From contig NZ_WHYR01000012.1 of assembly GCF_009428905.1 (NCBI RefSeq), positions 16,529 through 80,528 on the forward strand: a stretch of 64,000 nucleotides of DNA. The letters are read 5' to 3'. Under the pieces are notes generated by a model that saw nothing but the letters and a program-made list of their open reading frames with translations, ran no database searches and was not told where the DNA came from. Shown in pieces: positions 16,778 to 24,018 of the stretch. The stretch is from Desulfofundulus thermobenzoicus. GTDB lineage: Bacteria > Bacillota > Desulfotomaculia > Desulfotomaculales > Desulfovirgulaceae. The stretch's first letter is position 1. The number at the start of each line of letters is the position of its first letter. The position numbers were made by a program, and so were the translations under genes.

Positions 16778-17326
16778 ATGCTCAACAAAAGCATGTTTTC
16801 TTCACAAACCGGGGAGTGGGAAACCCCGGCTTCATTTTTTGCCGTGCTGAATTCCGAATTCCGTTTCACTCTGGACGTCTGTGCCCGTCCGGAAAACGCG
16901 AAGTGTCCCCGGTTTTTCTCTCCCGAGCAGGACGGCCTACGGCAGTCCTGGGCCGGTGAAATCTGCTGGATGAATCCACCCTACGGCCGGGAGATCGGGA
17001 AGTGGGTGCGGAAGGCCTTTGAGGAGGCGCGGAGGGGCGCGGTGGTGGTCTGTCTGCTCCCGTCAAGGACGGACACCCGCTGGTGGCACAACTACGTGAT
17101 GCGGGCCGCTGAGATCCGCTTCGTCATAGGCAGGCTGAGATTCGGCGGCGCACCCGGCAGTGCCCCGTTCCCCTCGGCGGTAGTAGTCTTTCGGCCCGGA
17201 GAACACCAGCTCAGGATGAGTTCCATGCATGCCAGGATTCCAAATTTTGAGAAAGGAGTTGAAAGACAGTGCCAAGCGTTAAACTCAAGGGCCGCGAATC
17301 GGCGAGGTTCAGGCCCTACTCCATGA
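16778..17326 (+). CDS. Phage-type DNA N6-adenine methyltransferase
   Basis: This 182-residue protein is a Dam-like methyltransferase of the phage type: SSQTGEWETPASFFAVLNSE at the N-terminus, FTLDVCARPENAKCPRFFSP, and the catalytic NPPYG motif near residue 68 (WMNPPYGREIGKWV). VVCLLPSRTDTRWWH and IRFVIGRLRFGG follow, both typical of the family. It would methylate adenine in DNA, possibly to protect the element from host restriction. It starts four bases after the recU stop and overlaps the next gene by 58 bases. Confidence 0.88.
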   Translation: MLNKSMFSSQTGEWETPASFFAVLNSEFRFTLDVCARPENAKCPRFFSPEQDGLRQSWAGEICWMNPPYGREIGKWVRKAFEEARRGAVVVCLLPSRTDTRWWHNYVMRAAEIRFVIGRLRFGGAPGSAPFPSAVVVFRPGEHQLRMSSMHARIPNFEKGVERQCQALNSRAANRRGSGPTP

Positions 17327-17670
17327 CGCCGCCCGCCCCAAGCAACGGCGGCGCACAGCACAAAAATCAGCTGAATGAAGCCCGCCCGCCGCTTTTCTTT
17401 CATGTGCGCGTGGCCTCCGCATCCGACCCGGAAAAGGTGGCCGGCTCCATAGCCAAGGCCTTGGCCGAGGGGCACGGTGTGGAAGTGCGGGCTACGGGCG
17501 AGGCCGCATTGGCCAGGCTTCTCCTGGCCCTTGGCCTGGCCCAGGCGTTCACGCGCAAGAACGGCGGCGCCGCCCTATTGGAAGTGGACGAAGTCGACCT
17601 TGACGGCGGCTCCGTGCGGGTGTCGGTATCGGGCCGCTGGCATTCCAAAAAACAGAAAGGGGATTTTTAA
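17269..17670 (+). CDS. SpoVS/Alba-like protein
   Basis: The C-terminal ~85 residues resemble SpoVS: FHVRVASASDPEKVAGSIAK, EVRATGEAALARLLLALGLA and a strand ending VDLDGGSVRVSVSGRW. SpoVS is a small nucleic-acid-binding protein of the Alba type, known for effects on sporulation and septation in Bacillus. Here a ~45-residue basic, proline-rich N-terminal extension precedes it. GTG 17269 follows AAAGGAG by ten bases, inside the end of the methyltransferase gene. Its place directly before the clamp gene suggests a DNA-coating role rather than a spore role (inference). Confidence 0.65.
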   Translation: MPSVKLKGRESARFRPYSMTPPAPSNGGAQHKNQLNEARPPLFFHVRVASASDPEKVAGSIAKALAEGHGVEVRATGEAALARLLLALGLAQAFTRKNGGAALLEVDEVDLDGGSVRVSVSGRWHSKKQKGDF

Positions 17671-17671
17671 A

Positions 17672-18820
17672 ATGGCAAGTGTTCTTTTTGTCGACCGTGC
17701 CCGCCTGTCAGAGGCGGTCCAGTTAGCCCGGAAAGCGGTTTCGGCGCGTTCCCCGCTCCCGGTGCTTTCCTGCGTCCGGCTGGCTTCCGGCGGGGAGACC
17801 CTGACGGTCGCCGCGACGGATCTGGACAGGGAGATCGAGGTCGCGGTGCCCTGCCGGGGAGGTGACTTCGAAGCCGTGCTCCCCGCGAAAGAGCTGGCCG
17901 AATTATTGCGGTTCCTTCCTGACGGGGAAATCGAGATCGAAAAGGACGGGGACGGCGCGGTGCTGCGCTACGCCGGGAACTCGGCGCGGATCAGTGGTTT
18001 TTCGGCGGATCAGTTCCCCGAACGGCCGGAGAACGCCCGGCTCGCCGGGTTTTCCACCGACGCCGGGAACTTGAAGGACGCCCTGAGGCGGGTGGTTTTC
18101 GCCGCCTCGGACGACACCACCCGGCCCGTGTTCACCGCCGTCTGCGTCGACCTCGAAGGGTCTGGGGCGAGGTTCACCGCTACGGACACCCATCGCTTGG
18201 TGACCCTACCGCTGGAAGTACAGCGGTACGGAGAAGAGCGGAAAAGCGTTCTCCTGCCGAAGGAGGCGGTCAACGACCTGATCGGCGCGCTGGGTGGACT
18301 GAAGGGGAACGAGGAGGCGGAAGTCTTTTTCGACCGGTCGGGGGCCGAAGTGAGGGCGGGCGGCGTGCGGGTTTGGTTCCGTCTCGTCGCCGGCGCTTTT
18401 CCGCCTGACACGGCGCGGCTTTTCAGCGTGCCGCATTCTTTTGCCGCGGAGATTCCCGACATGTCCGGGTTTGAGCTGGCGCTCCGCCGCGCCAAGGTAT
18501 TCGCGGAGAACGACAAAAACAAGTCCGCCATAGCTCACCTCCATTTCACTGACAACGCGCTGACGGTATCCTCCGGTTCCGACAGGGGCGGCGTAGTTGA
18601 AAAGATTCCGGTCACCAACGTCGAGGGCGGGGATCTCCGCGTCAGCTTTAGAATAGATTATCTTCTCGATGTGCTGGAAGCAATCGAGCCGGAAAGCAAG
18701 TCTCTGACGTTCAAGTTCTGTAGTGAAACCGAAACCGGGACTAACCCCTACGCCTTGATCGCGCCGTCCGGGTCCGGGGAGGACGGGTACCGGTCCATCG
18801 TTCTCCCGGTGAGGAAGTGA
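17672..18820 (+). CDS. dnaN: DNA polymerase III beta sliding clamp
   Basis: This 382-residue protein has the three-domain clamp pattern: LFVDRARLSEAVQLARKAVS at the start, then LPVLSCVRLASGGETLTVAA and TDLDREIEVAVP. Domain 2 has FTAVCVDLEGSGARFTATDT followed by HRLVTLPL, and the protein ends YRSIVLPVRK. The C-terminal tail usually reads M-P-M/I-R, so it is slightly divergent. ATG 17672 follows AAAGGGG by nine bases. As the host must have its own clamp, this copy probably serves the element's polymerase. Confidence 0.92.
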   Translation: MASVLFVDRARLSEAVQLARKAVSARSPLPVLSCVRLASGGETLTVAATDLDREIEVAVPCRGGDFEAVLPAKELAELLRFLPDGEIEIEKDGDGAVLRYAGNSARISGFSADQFPERPENARLAGFSTDAGNLKDALRRVVFAASDDTTRPVFTAVCVDLEGSGARFTATDTHRLVTLPLEVQRYGEERKSVLLPKEAVNDLIGALGGLKGNEEAEVFFDRSGAEVRAGGVRVWFRLVAGAFPPDTARLFSVPHSFAAEIPDMSGFELALRRAKVFAENDKNKSAIAHLHFTDNALTVSSGSDRGGVVEKIPVTNVEGGDLRVSFRIDYLLDVLEAIEPESKSLTFKFCSETETGTNPYALIAPSGSGEDGYRSIVLPVRK

Positions 18821-18827
18821 TGGGAGA

Positions 18828-19421
18828 GTGATCCAGCTTTCCCTGGACTTCGGTGTTCCCACCCCACCACCCGGCCCGGCGAGAGCGGGGCCGACTCCGG
18901 AGACGACCGGCGATACCCTCCCCCTGCCCGGCACCGAGGGCCTCCACCCCGAGTTTTGCCTGGTTTCGCCGGACGAAATCCAGGCGGATCCGCGCCAGCC
19001 GCGGCGCAATTTCTCCCGGGAAGGACTCCTCGAACTCGCGGCCAGCATCGCCCGGGTGGGGCTGATAGAGCCGCTGGTGGTGGAGGAGAACGCCGGGTCG
19101 GGGAAGAGGTATATCGTCATAGCCGGGGAGCGGCGCCACCGGGCCATTATGCTGGGGCGGGAATTATGGCCGGACAACCCGCACTTCCGGGAGGCGCGCT
19201 GTCTGGTCTTTCCGCCCCTGCCCGATGAAATACGTGCGGCGTTCCAGCTGGAGGAGAACCTGAAGCGGTCCGGCCTTAATCCCTATGAGGTCGCTTCAGG
19301 ACTGCACCGGGCCAGGCTGGCCATGGCCGGGTGCGGGAGGCGGCCCGCGCCCGCCTGGGACGAGGTGTTGACGATACTGGGCATTTTCCCGGGGAAGGAG
19401 ACGAGGAAATGGCTCCGCTAA
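18828..19421 (+). CDS. ParB/Srx-domain protein
   Basis: This 197-residue protein has a proline-rich start and then a ParB N-terminal domain: PDEIQADPRQPRRNFSREGL, SIARVGLIEPLVVEE and the nucleotide-binding motif IVIAGERRHRA (~residue 104). LEENLKRSGLNPYE follows. It then ends early, without the long HTH and dimerisation regions of a chromosome-type ParB. It could be a CTP-dependent partition or transcription factor. No ParA partner is adjacent. The GTG start follows the clamp stop by seven bases. Confidence 0.8.
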   Translation: MIQLSLDFGVPTPPPGPARAGPTPETTGDTLPLPGTEGLHPEFCLVSPDEIQADPRQPRRNFSREGLLELAASIARVGLIEPLVVEENAGSGKRYIVIAGERRHRAIMLGRELWPDNPHFREARCLVFPPLPDEIRAAFQLEENLKRSGLNPYEVASGLHRARLAMAGCGRRPAPAWDEVLTILGIFPGKETRKWLR

Positions 19422-20283
19422 AATCCTGCAACTGCGACACCTGCCGGTTTTACAATCTCTGCGGCGGCTGCCATCCTGAATGTAACCACGCCGGGTGCAC
19501 CAGACCGTGCTCCTCCTGCGGCGTGCGGTGCCGCCGCCGGGATGACGTGGATGCATGGATCAAGGACGCGGGGGGTACCCTGGATCTTTCCTTCCCTGGC
19601 ACAGTAAATTGGCCGCCGGTGCCGGGAGATCTCCCTCCCGTGATCCCGGAGGTGGACGGCTACCGCACGGCGGAGTACGACGCCGCGGCGGATTACCCGA
19701 CGTACGCCGTCGGAGCGCCCCGGGTGTTTTCTAAGAAAGGGGCGGGCTTGCGTCCGAGGTGGCGGGGGCGGGATTCGCCCTGGTCCTGGGGCCGAACTAC
19801 AGCGTCTACGGCGAACACCCCCGCTTCGAACACCTGATCAACATGCGGCGGAGCCTCCTGGCGGCCGTACGGCTGGCCTCCTTGGGAGTGCCGGTGGCGC
19901 CCAACGTTTACTGGTGGACGGAAAGGGACCTGGAGCGGTGGTGTCAGTGCGTGGAGAAACTGAAGATCCCGGCGGTCGCTGTCAACGCCCAGACCTACCG
20001 GACGGAGAAAGACTGGGCGTTCCTGCTTGCCGGGTTGAAACGCATGGGCGAAAAGCTGGGGAACCGGGTGACCGTTTTTCTGAACGGTTTGTCGCAGAAG
20101 GACCGGATTATGGCGGCGAGAGGGATGCTGCCCAAGGTAATCTTTTTGAGCCGTGACCTCCAGATGCGCGCCCAGCACGGGCGGGTCTTCGGGGCGAGGA
20201 AAAAAGAGTATGTGTATGGTAATGCTCCTACCCTTTTCCGTGAAAATTTGAATATTTTTCTGCGTCAAACCCTTGACATGTAG
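19409..20283 (+). pseudogene. Cys-rich DUF4417-like gene with frameshift
   Basis: The first part (ATG 19409, AAGGAG upstream) encodes a cysteine cluster: CNCDTCRFYNLCGGCHPECN, then CTRPCSSCGVRC. It continues to PRVFSKKG at about 19740. There the frame must shift by -1 within AAAGGGGCGGG to continue as GLASEVAGAGFALVLGPNYS, then VYGEHPRFEHLINMRRSLLA, to the stop at 20283. The second part resembles DUF4417 proteins. It may be a real frameshift mutation, a sequencing error in the G run, or less likely programmed slippage, since the codon phase does not fit the usual heptamer. Confidence 0.6.
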
Positions 20284-20322
20284 TGCGAGCATGATATAAT
20301 TAGAACATAAAAGCACTACATG
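20273..20322 (+). promoter_or_regulatory. Promoter with 10-bp inverted-repeat operator
   Basis: TTGACA (20273-20278), 16-bp spacer and TATAAT (20295-20300) form a near-consensus sigma-A promoter. Perfect inverted arms CATGTAGTGC (20277-20286) and GCACTACATG (20313-20322) flank the -10 box. The next gene encodes a ribbon-helix-helix protein, so autoregulation is likely. Confidence 0.8.
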
Positions 20323-20333
20323 GGGGTTTGAAA

Positions 20334-20510
20334 ATGACTGATGGAGATAAAATCAAAGCGGTGCAGGTGCGCGTCACGGAATCGGAGTGGCGGTTTATCC
20401 GCCGCCTGGCGGTGGAGAAGGATACCACCATATCCGACATTTTCAGGCGGTATATAAGGCACTTACAAGGTGGCGGAAAGCTCATCGGTTATGAGAATGA
20501 AAGAAGGTAA
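20334..20510 (+). CDS. Ribbon-helix-helix (CopG-like) regulator
   Basis: This 58-residue protein has the pattern of a ribbon-helix-helix DNA-binding domain: the strand KAVQVRVTES, then helix EWRFIRRLAVEKD and second helix TISDIFRRYIRHLQ. ATG 20334 follows GGGGG by seven bases. The gene is directly behind a promoter whose -10 is flanked by a perfect 10-bp inverted repeat, the typical arrangement for RHH autorepressors. It probably also controls the PHP-phosphoesterase gene that starts six bases after its stop. Confidence 0.85.
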   Translation: MTDGDKIKAVQVRVTESEWRFIRRLAVEKDTTISDIFRRYIRHLQGGGKLIGYENERR

Positions 20511-20516
20511 AAAGAG

Positions 20517-21341
20517 GTGGGTGCTAAAAAGAAGCAGGAGGAAGTCTTAAAGGTCGATTTTCATACTCACCCACTGGCTGACCGGTATTATTGCAGTTTC
20601 ACCTCTCCCCGGACGCCAACGGGAAGGGACGCGGACGACATTGCGGAATTTCTGGCTACGGCAGCTGATCGAGACATTGATGCGATTGCGGTCACCGACC
20701 ACGATTGCGTTGCTTCTGGTTGGTTTGCGAAAAGGGTGGCGGAAGAAGCCGGGCTTCCCATATTGGTTATTCCCGGCGTCGAGGTCACTACCAACTGCAA
20801 CGGCTGGCGGGTGCACGTCCTGGCCTACAACCTCAAGGAGGACTTGCCGCCGAACACCCTGACCCCGTGGGAGGCGGTGGAGGAGGTCCATGCCCGGGGC
20901 GGCGTGGCGGTGCTGGCTCACCCGAAACGCAACGGTAATTACGGTCCGGAAATTTTTTTCCGGTGCTTGAACGCCGGTATGGATGGCGTGGAAGTAAAGA
21001 ACCGGGTGAACGGCAACTTCGATCCGGCGTATTGGCTGGGTGAAAAATCGGAGTGGAACGAAAGGTTAGTGCAGACGGCGGGGAGCGACTGGCACTGGTA
21101 CGGCAGCCGGCTGAACGTTCCGGGGGACTTTTCGGTGGATGTCCCGGTGGACTGGCTTACCGGGAAAGGGCTGATCACCCCGGAGGAAGCCGGGGAGGCG
21201 CTTTCGAGGCGGGCCGCAAGGGAACGGGAAAAGCGGGGCAACCGCGGGAAAGTTGCCGGAAGGCGTAAGCAGTGGGGCAGTTTGGATTCGTGGTGGCACG
21301 AATGGGACAAAGAATATTACGCCAGAGAGGAGTGGGTATAA
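20517..21341 (+). CDS. PHP-domain metal-dependent phosphoesterase
   Basis: This 274-residue protein has the PHP metal-site motifs in order: DFHTHPLADRYY (~residue 14), AVTDHDC (~61), IPGVEVTT (~86), AVLAHPKRNG (~130) and GSDWHWYG (~192). PHP enzymes hydrolyse phosphoesters, for example nucleotides, histidinol phosphate or DNA 3' ends; the substrate here is not evident. The basic C-terminal tail (RRAAREREKRGNRGKVAGRR) suggests nucleic-acid contact. GTG 20517 is used. It lies in the operon behind the RHH regulator. Confidence 0.85.
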   Translation: MGAKKKQEEVLKVDFHTHPLADRYYCSFTSPRTPTGRDADDIAEFLATAADRDIDAIAVTDHDCVASGWFAKRVAEEAGLPILVIPGVEVTTNCNGWRVHVLAYNLKEDLPPNTLTPWEAVEEVHARGGVAVLAHPKRNGNYGPEIFFRCLNAGMDGVEVKNRVNGNFDPAYWLGEKSEWNERLVQTAGSDWHWYGSRLNVPGDFSVDVPVDWLTGKGLITPEEAGEALSRRAAREREKRGNRGKVAGRRKQWGSLDSWWHEWDKEYYAREEWV

Positions 21342-21509
21342 ATGTCAAAAGTGATCAAAAGGGTACCGGCGAAATGGGTCACAGAACAAATTGGTGGTGG
21401 CGTTATTTGTCCCGGAAAAGAACCGTGCCTGAAGTTTGTACTAACTGTGGAGCGATGGAAGTGCCGGATCCGGTACGATTTGTTGAAAGACGGGTCCCCG
21501 GCTATGTAG
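21342..21509 (+). CDS. Possible 55-residue overlapping gene
   Basis: An ATG at 21342 directly follows the PHP stop and has the best ribosome site nearby (GAGAGGAG, nine bases upstream). It encodes a short basic protein (MSKVIKRVPAKWVTEQIGGG, then VICPGKEPCLKFVLTVERWK) ending at TAG 21509. It overlaps most of the start of the zinc-ribbon gene in another frame. It is either a real small protein or the original start of the downstream gene before a frameshift. Confidence 0.35.
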   Translation: MSKVIKRVPAKWVTEQIGGGVICPGKEPCLKFVLTVERWKCRIRYDLLKDGSPAM

Positions 21510-21688
21510 AGGTTCTTTGCGATTGTGGAGAAACCGTTATTTGTGATGGCTTCACCAACACGTGCGAGCGTTGCGGGCGGGATTACAATTGGAAGGGCGT
21601 GCGGTTGGCCCCGCGTAATCAGTGGGGCGAGGAAACGGGGGAAACGGTAGCTGATATCCTTTCTGTTGATTGCGAAAGGGGCTGGTAA
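21374..21688 (+). CDS. Conserved zinc-ribbon protein of phage/plasmid type
   Basis: This 104-residue protein has two CxxC pairs plus a further Cys pair: VCTNCGAMEVPDP, VEVLCDCGETVICDGFTNTC and ERCGRDYNWKGVRLAPRNQW, ending GEETGETVADIL. I recall very similar 'GFTNxCxxCGxDYNxxGxRLAPRxxWGEETGE' proteins in phages and plasmids; their function is unknown. ATG 21374 with AAAAGGG ten bases upstream is the simplest start. The frame is open further upstream, but in the tail of the PHP gene. The overlapping 55-codon frame leaves some doubt about the N-terminus. Confidence 0.7.
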   Translation: MGHRTNWWWRYLSRKRTVPEVCTNCGAMEVPDPVRFVERRVPGYVEVLCDCGETVICDGFTNTCERCGRDYNWKGVRLAPRNQWGEETGETVADILSVDCERGW

Positions 21689-21689
21689 A

Positions 21690-21995
21690 ATGGCCAAATG
21701 CTACGTAACCAAGTCCGAACGGGACGAAATACTTTACCTTGCCGATCAGGTGCTTTCGCCCATGACCCAGCGGGTCAAAACCTTCGTGCACACTGAGAAG
21801 TGCTACGGCAACAAATGCAAGAAGCAGTGTGCGGAGCCGAAGGTATTTGTGCTTATTCAAATGCAGGGATGCATTCCCATGGACGCGCTGAACAAGCTCA
21901 CCGAAGGGCAAATTGCCGCCGAAGTGGAAAAGGCGCTGGCCGGTCTCTTCAAGGCGGGAGAGACGGCGCCGGAGAAAGCGGGTGCGGCAAGATGA
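21690..21995 (+). CDS. Hypothetical protein
   Basis: ATG 21690 has AAAGGGG eight bases upstream. The 101-residue product (AKCYVTKSERDEILYLADQV, then VHTEKCYGNKCKKQCAEPK) contains a compact Cys cluster (CYGNKCKKQC) that may bind a metal, followed by FVLIQMQGCIPMDALNKLTE and an Ala/Glu-rich helix. The family is not recognised. It overlaps the ADP-ribosylglycohydrolase start by four bases (ATGA), so the two are translationally coupled and may work together. Confidence 0.65.
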   Translation: MAKCYVTKSERDEILYLADQVLSPMTQRVKTFVHTEKCYGNKCKKQCAEPKVFVLIQMQGCIPMDALNKLTEGQIAAEVEKALAGLFKAGETAPEKAGAAR

Positions 21996-22945
21996 CCGAC
22001 CTGACCGACAGGGTCCGAGGCGGTATCTACGCCCTGGCCGTGGGGGACGCTCTCGGCGCGACGCTGGAGTTCATGGACAGGGAACAAATCCGCGCCCGCT
22101 ACGGCGTGCTCCGGGAGGTCGTGGGCGGTGGCTGGCTGAACCTCAGGCCGGGGGAGTGGACGGACGACACCGAAATGACCCTGGCTGTGGCCGAGGGGAT
22201 TCTGGTGGACCCGGAGAACCCCGTCCCGCACATCGGTGAAACCTTCCTCCGCTGGCGGACCACAAATCCACCGGATATCGGTGGTACAATCCGCGCGGTT
22301 TTCCAGGCTTACGACCGCCTGAAAGATTGGTATAGGGCGGCGGAGGAAGTCCACGCCCGCTCGGGGATGACTGCCGGCAACGGGGCGCTCATGCGGACGC
22401 TGCCGCTGGCTTTCGCCTACCCGGACGCGGCGGACCTTTATATGCGGTGCATGGAAGTGGCCCGGATGACCCACTGGGATCCGGAAGCGGGGCTGACGTG
22501 TTTCATCTACTGTCTTACGGTTCAAGAACTCTGGCGGTACATGACTTTCGCGGAGGCATACGGCAGGGCACTAGACGTGTTGAAAGACATCGTTCCCCGG
22601 GGCGAGATGGAAGACGTGGCCTCCAGGCTCGCCCGGAGGCTCGGAGACGTGGCTGGCTGGCCGAAAGATCGTCTCCGTCCCACCGGCTACACCGTTGACA
22701 CCCTGGCGTGCGCCCTGTGGTGCGTCGCCAACACGGACAGCTTCGAAGAGGCGGTGGTTGAAGCAGTCAACCTGGGCGGGGACGCCGACACCGTGGGGGC
22801 GGTCACCGGGGGCCTGGCCGGGGTGATGTACGGCTACGACGCCATTTCTGCCCGGTGGCTGGACAAATTCGACGGGAAACAGCTGGAACGGTTGGATAAT
22901 GCGGTCACCGGGCTGGTTAGGTTCACGAAAAAATTTTCCGATTGA
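21992..22945 (+). CDS. ADP-ribosylglycohydrolase (DraG-type)
   Basis: This 317-residue enzyme has the DraG/ARH core: GIYALAVGDALGATLEF near residue 9, the metal-binding GEWTDDTEMTLAVAEG near 50, GNGALMRTLPLAFAYP near 130, and GGDADTVGAVTGGLAGVMYG near 260. All expected Asp/Thr ligands are present, so it is probably active in removing ADP-ribose from proteins or nucleic acid. The N-terminus is short and complete. It may act as the antidote to an ADP-ribosyltransferase; a weak candidate is the C-terminus of the protein encoded at 28016-30544. An IscB-type element was inserted immediately behind its stop codon. Confidence 0.9.
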   Translation: MTDLTDRVRGGIYALAVGDALGATLEFMDREQIRARYGVLREVVGGGWLNLRPGEWTDDTEMTLAVAEGILVDPENPVPHIGETFLRWRTTNPPDIGGTIRAVFQAYDRLKDWYRAAEEVHARSGMTAGNGALMRTLPLAFAYPDAADLYMRCMEVARMTHWDPEAGLTCFIYCLTVQELWRYMTFAEAYGRALDVLKDIVPRGEMEDVASRLARRLGDVAGWPKDRLRPTGYTVDTLACALWCVANTDSFEEAVVEAVNLGGDADTVGAVTGGLAGVMYGYDAISARWLDKFDGKQLERLDNAVTGLVRFTKKFSD

Positions 22946-22950
22946 TGTGA

Positions 22951-23180
22951 GTCAACCACCCCTCAATGAATTGAGGGGCTTGCCCTGGCGGGGGCAGGGG
23001 CAACTGGCTGACCAGGCGGCTGCGAAGGCAGCAAGGGTCCGTGGGGCTACCCAATCACTTCCGGGTGTTTCGCCAGCCCGGATTATGTGAGGCAGAACCG
23101 CTAAATGCCGCGGCCGGCAAAGACCGGCCTAAGCCTTGCGGACGACGCCGAGGCGACAATCACTCCGAAAGGAGGCCGTG
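22951..23180 (+). ncRNA. HEARO-like (IscB omega) RNA
   Basis: The region starts with the left-end hairpin and GGGGCTTGCC, contains GAACCGCTAAATGCCGCGG and the stem GCCGGCAAAGACCGGC, and ends in TAAGCC...GACAATCACTCCGAAAGGAG just before the iscB start. The order 'TAAGCC, ACAATCAC, hairpin, ribosome site, IscB' agrees with what I remember of HEARO RNAs. In such RNAs the guide is the sequence at the 5' end, here the 3' end of the ADP-ribosylglycohydrolase gene. The fold looks intact although its protein gene is destroyed. Confidence 0.7.
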
Positions 23181-23189
23181 TATCGGCAA

Positions 23190-23340
23190 ATGATTACCAG
23201 AGTGCCTGATTATCAGAGTGCCTGTGGTGGGCGTGGATGGCAAGCGGATTGGGCAGTTCAACCCGAAGAAGGTAAGGTTGCTGGCGAGATCAACGGGATT
23301 CTCGTGGAAAGAGGTGGCGGTGCATTCCTCCCCTGAATGA
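23190..23340 (+). pseudogene. iscB N-terminal remnant
   Basis: Skipping one copy of a 16-bp tandem duplication (ATTACCAGAGTGCCTG / ATTATCAGAGTGCCTG, 23193-23224) gives MITRVPVVGVDGKRIGQFNP followed by KKVRLLAR. This matches the PLMP-like N-terminus of IscB proteins. The frame then runs into the right-end hairpin and stops, and all RuvC and HNH parts are missing. The duplication also breaks the frame, so no IscB protein can be made. Confidence 0.7.
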
Positions 23341-23396
23341 ATTCAGGGGAATCCTGCGTCGATGATCTTGATGTGATTGAAAGGAGAGTGTTAGGC

Positions 23397-23996
23397 ATGC
23401 CAATGCAGATGTATAGTCCGTTTTTTACGGAAGAAGAGATGAAAAAGTACAAGTTTCGCAAGGGCGAAAAGCTGACCATCTACCGCTTCCTCGAAACCCC
23501 CGATCAAAGCGTCATGCCGCCCATCTGGCCCACGGTAATCGCGCTGGTGCTCGAAGACGGGCGGTGGGTGTGGGCCGACGTACCGACGCATTTTTACACT
23601 GAAGGCACCGAACCGGCCATCGACGAGAAAATCGGCGGCTACCCGGATTGGCGGCTGGGCAGGATGTGGCCCGGCGTGTTCCGGCGCATCGAGACGCAGA
23701 ACATGCTGGAAGCAATCAGGTATTGGGTGGAGGAAGGCAGCAACGGCCGGACCAACGAGGTGGCCATTGTTTACCGCACCGTGGTCGAACTGGGCGATCA
23801 GGCGGCGATGGACGCGGAGGCCGCCCGCATCATGGGCGAGGACGGCGATCAGATGCCGGAGCTTCCCGTTCCGGTAACCGGGATGAGCTTGTGGCGCTAT
23901 TTCGCCCAGATCGGCATCGAAGAGTCCCTGCATCAGATCAAGATATGGGAAGCGGCCGGCGAGGTCGGCTTGGAACTGCCCCCACCGATGGAGTAG
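23397..23996 (+). CDS. Hypothetical protein
   Basis: ATG 23397 has AAAGGAG ten bases upstream. The 199-residue product begins PMQMYSPFFTEEEMKKYKFR, has a beta-rich part (LTIYRFLETPDQSVMPPIWP, VIALVLEDGRWVWADVPTHF) and ends with helices (GMSLWRYFAQIGIEESLHQI). It is soluble and acidic. No family is recognised. It lies between the IscB remnant and the next unknown gene, co-directional with both, and its GC content matches the DNA-metabolism block, so it belongs to the element's backbone rather than to cargo. Confidence 0.7.
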   Translation: MPMQMYSPFFTEEEMKKYKFRKGEKLTIYRFLETPDQSVMPPIWPTVIALVLEDGRWVWADVPTHFYTEGTEPAIDEKIGGYPDWRLGRMWPGVFRRIETQNMLEAIRYWVEEGSNGRTNEVAIVYRTVVELGDQAAMDAEAARIMGEDGDQMPELPVPVTGMSLWRYFAQIGIEESLHQIKIWEAAGEVGLELPPPME

Positions 23997-24018
23997 GGCC
24001 GGAAAGGCGGTGTGGTAA

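Larger units (their letters stand above)
22951..23360 (+). mobile_element. Miniature IscB-type element with end hairpins
   Basis: The element is bounded by two related perfect hairpins with 9-bp stems: CCCCTCAAT-GA-ATTGAGGGG (22959-22978) and CCCCTGAAT-GA-ATTCAGGGG (23330-23349). Between them lie a HEARO-like RNA region and only the first ~40 codons of an iscB gene. It is thus an internally deleted derivative of an IscB transposon. It begins a few bases behind the stop of the ADP-ribosylglycohydrolase gene and ends before the next ribosome site. The exact outer ends are uncertain by about ten bases. Confidence 0.75.
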
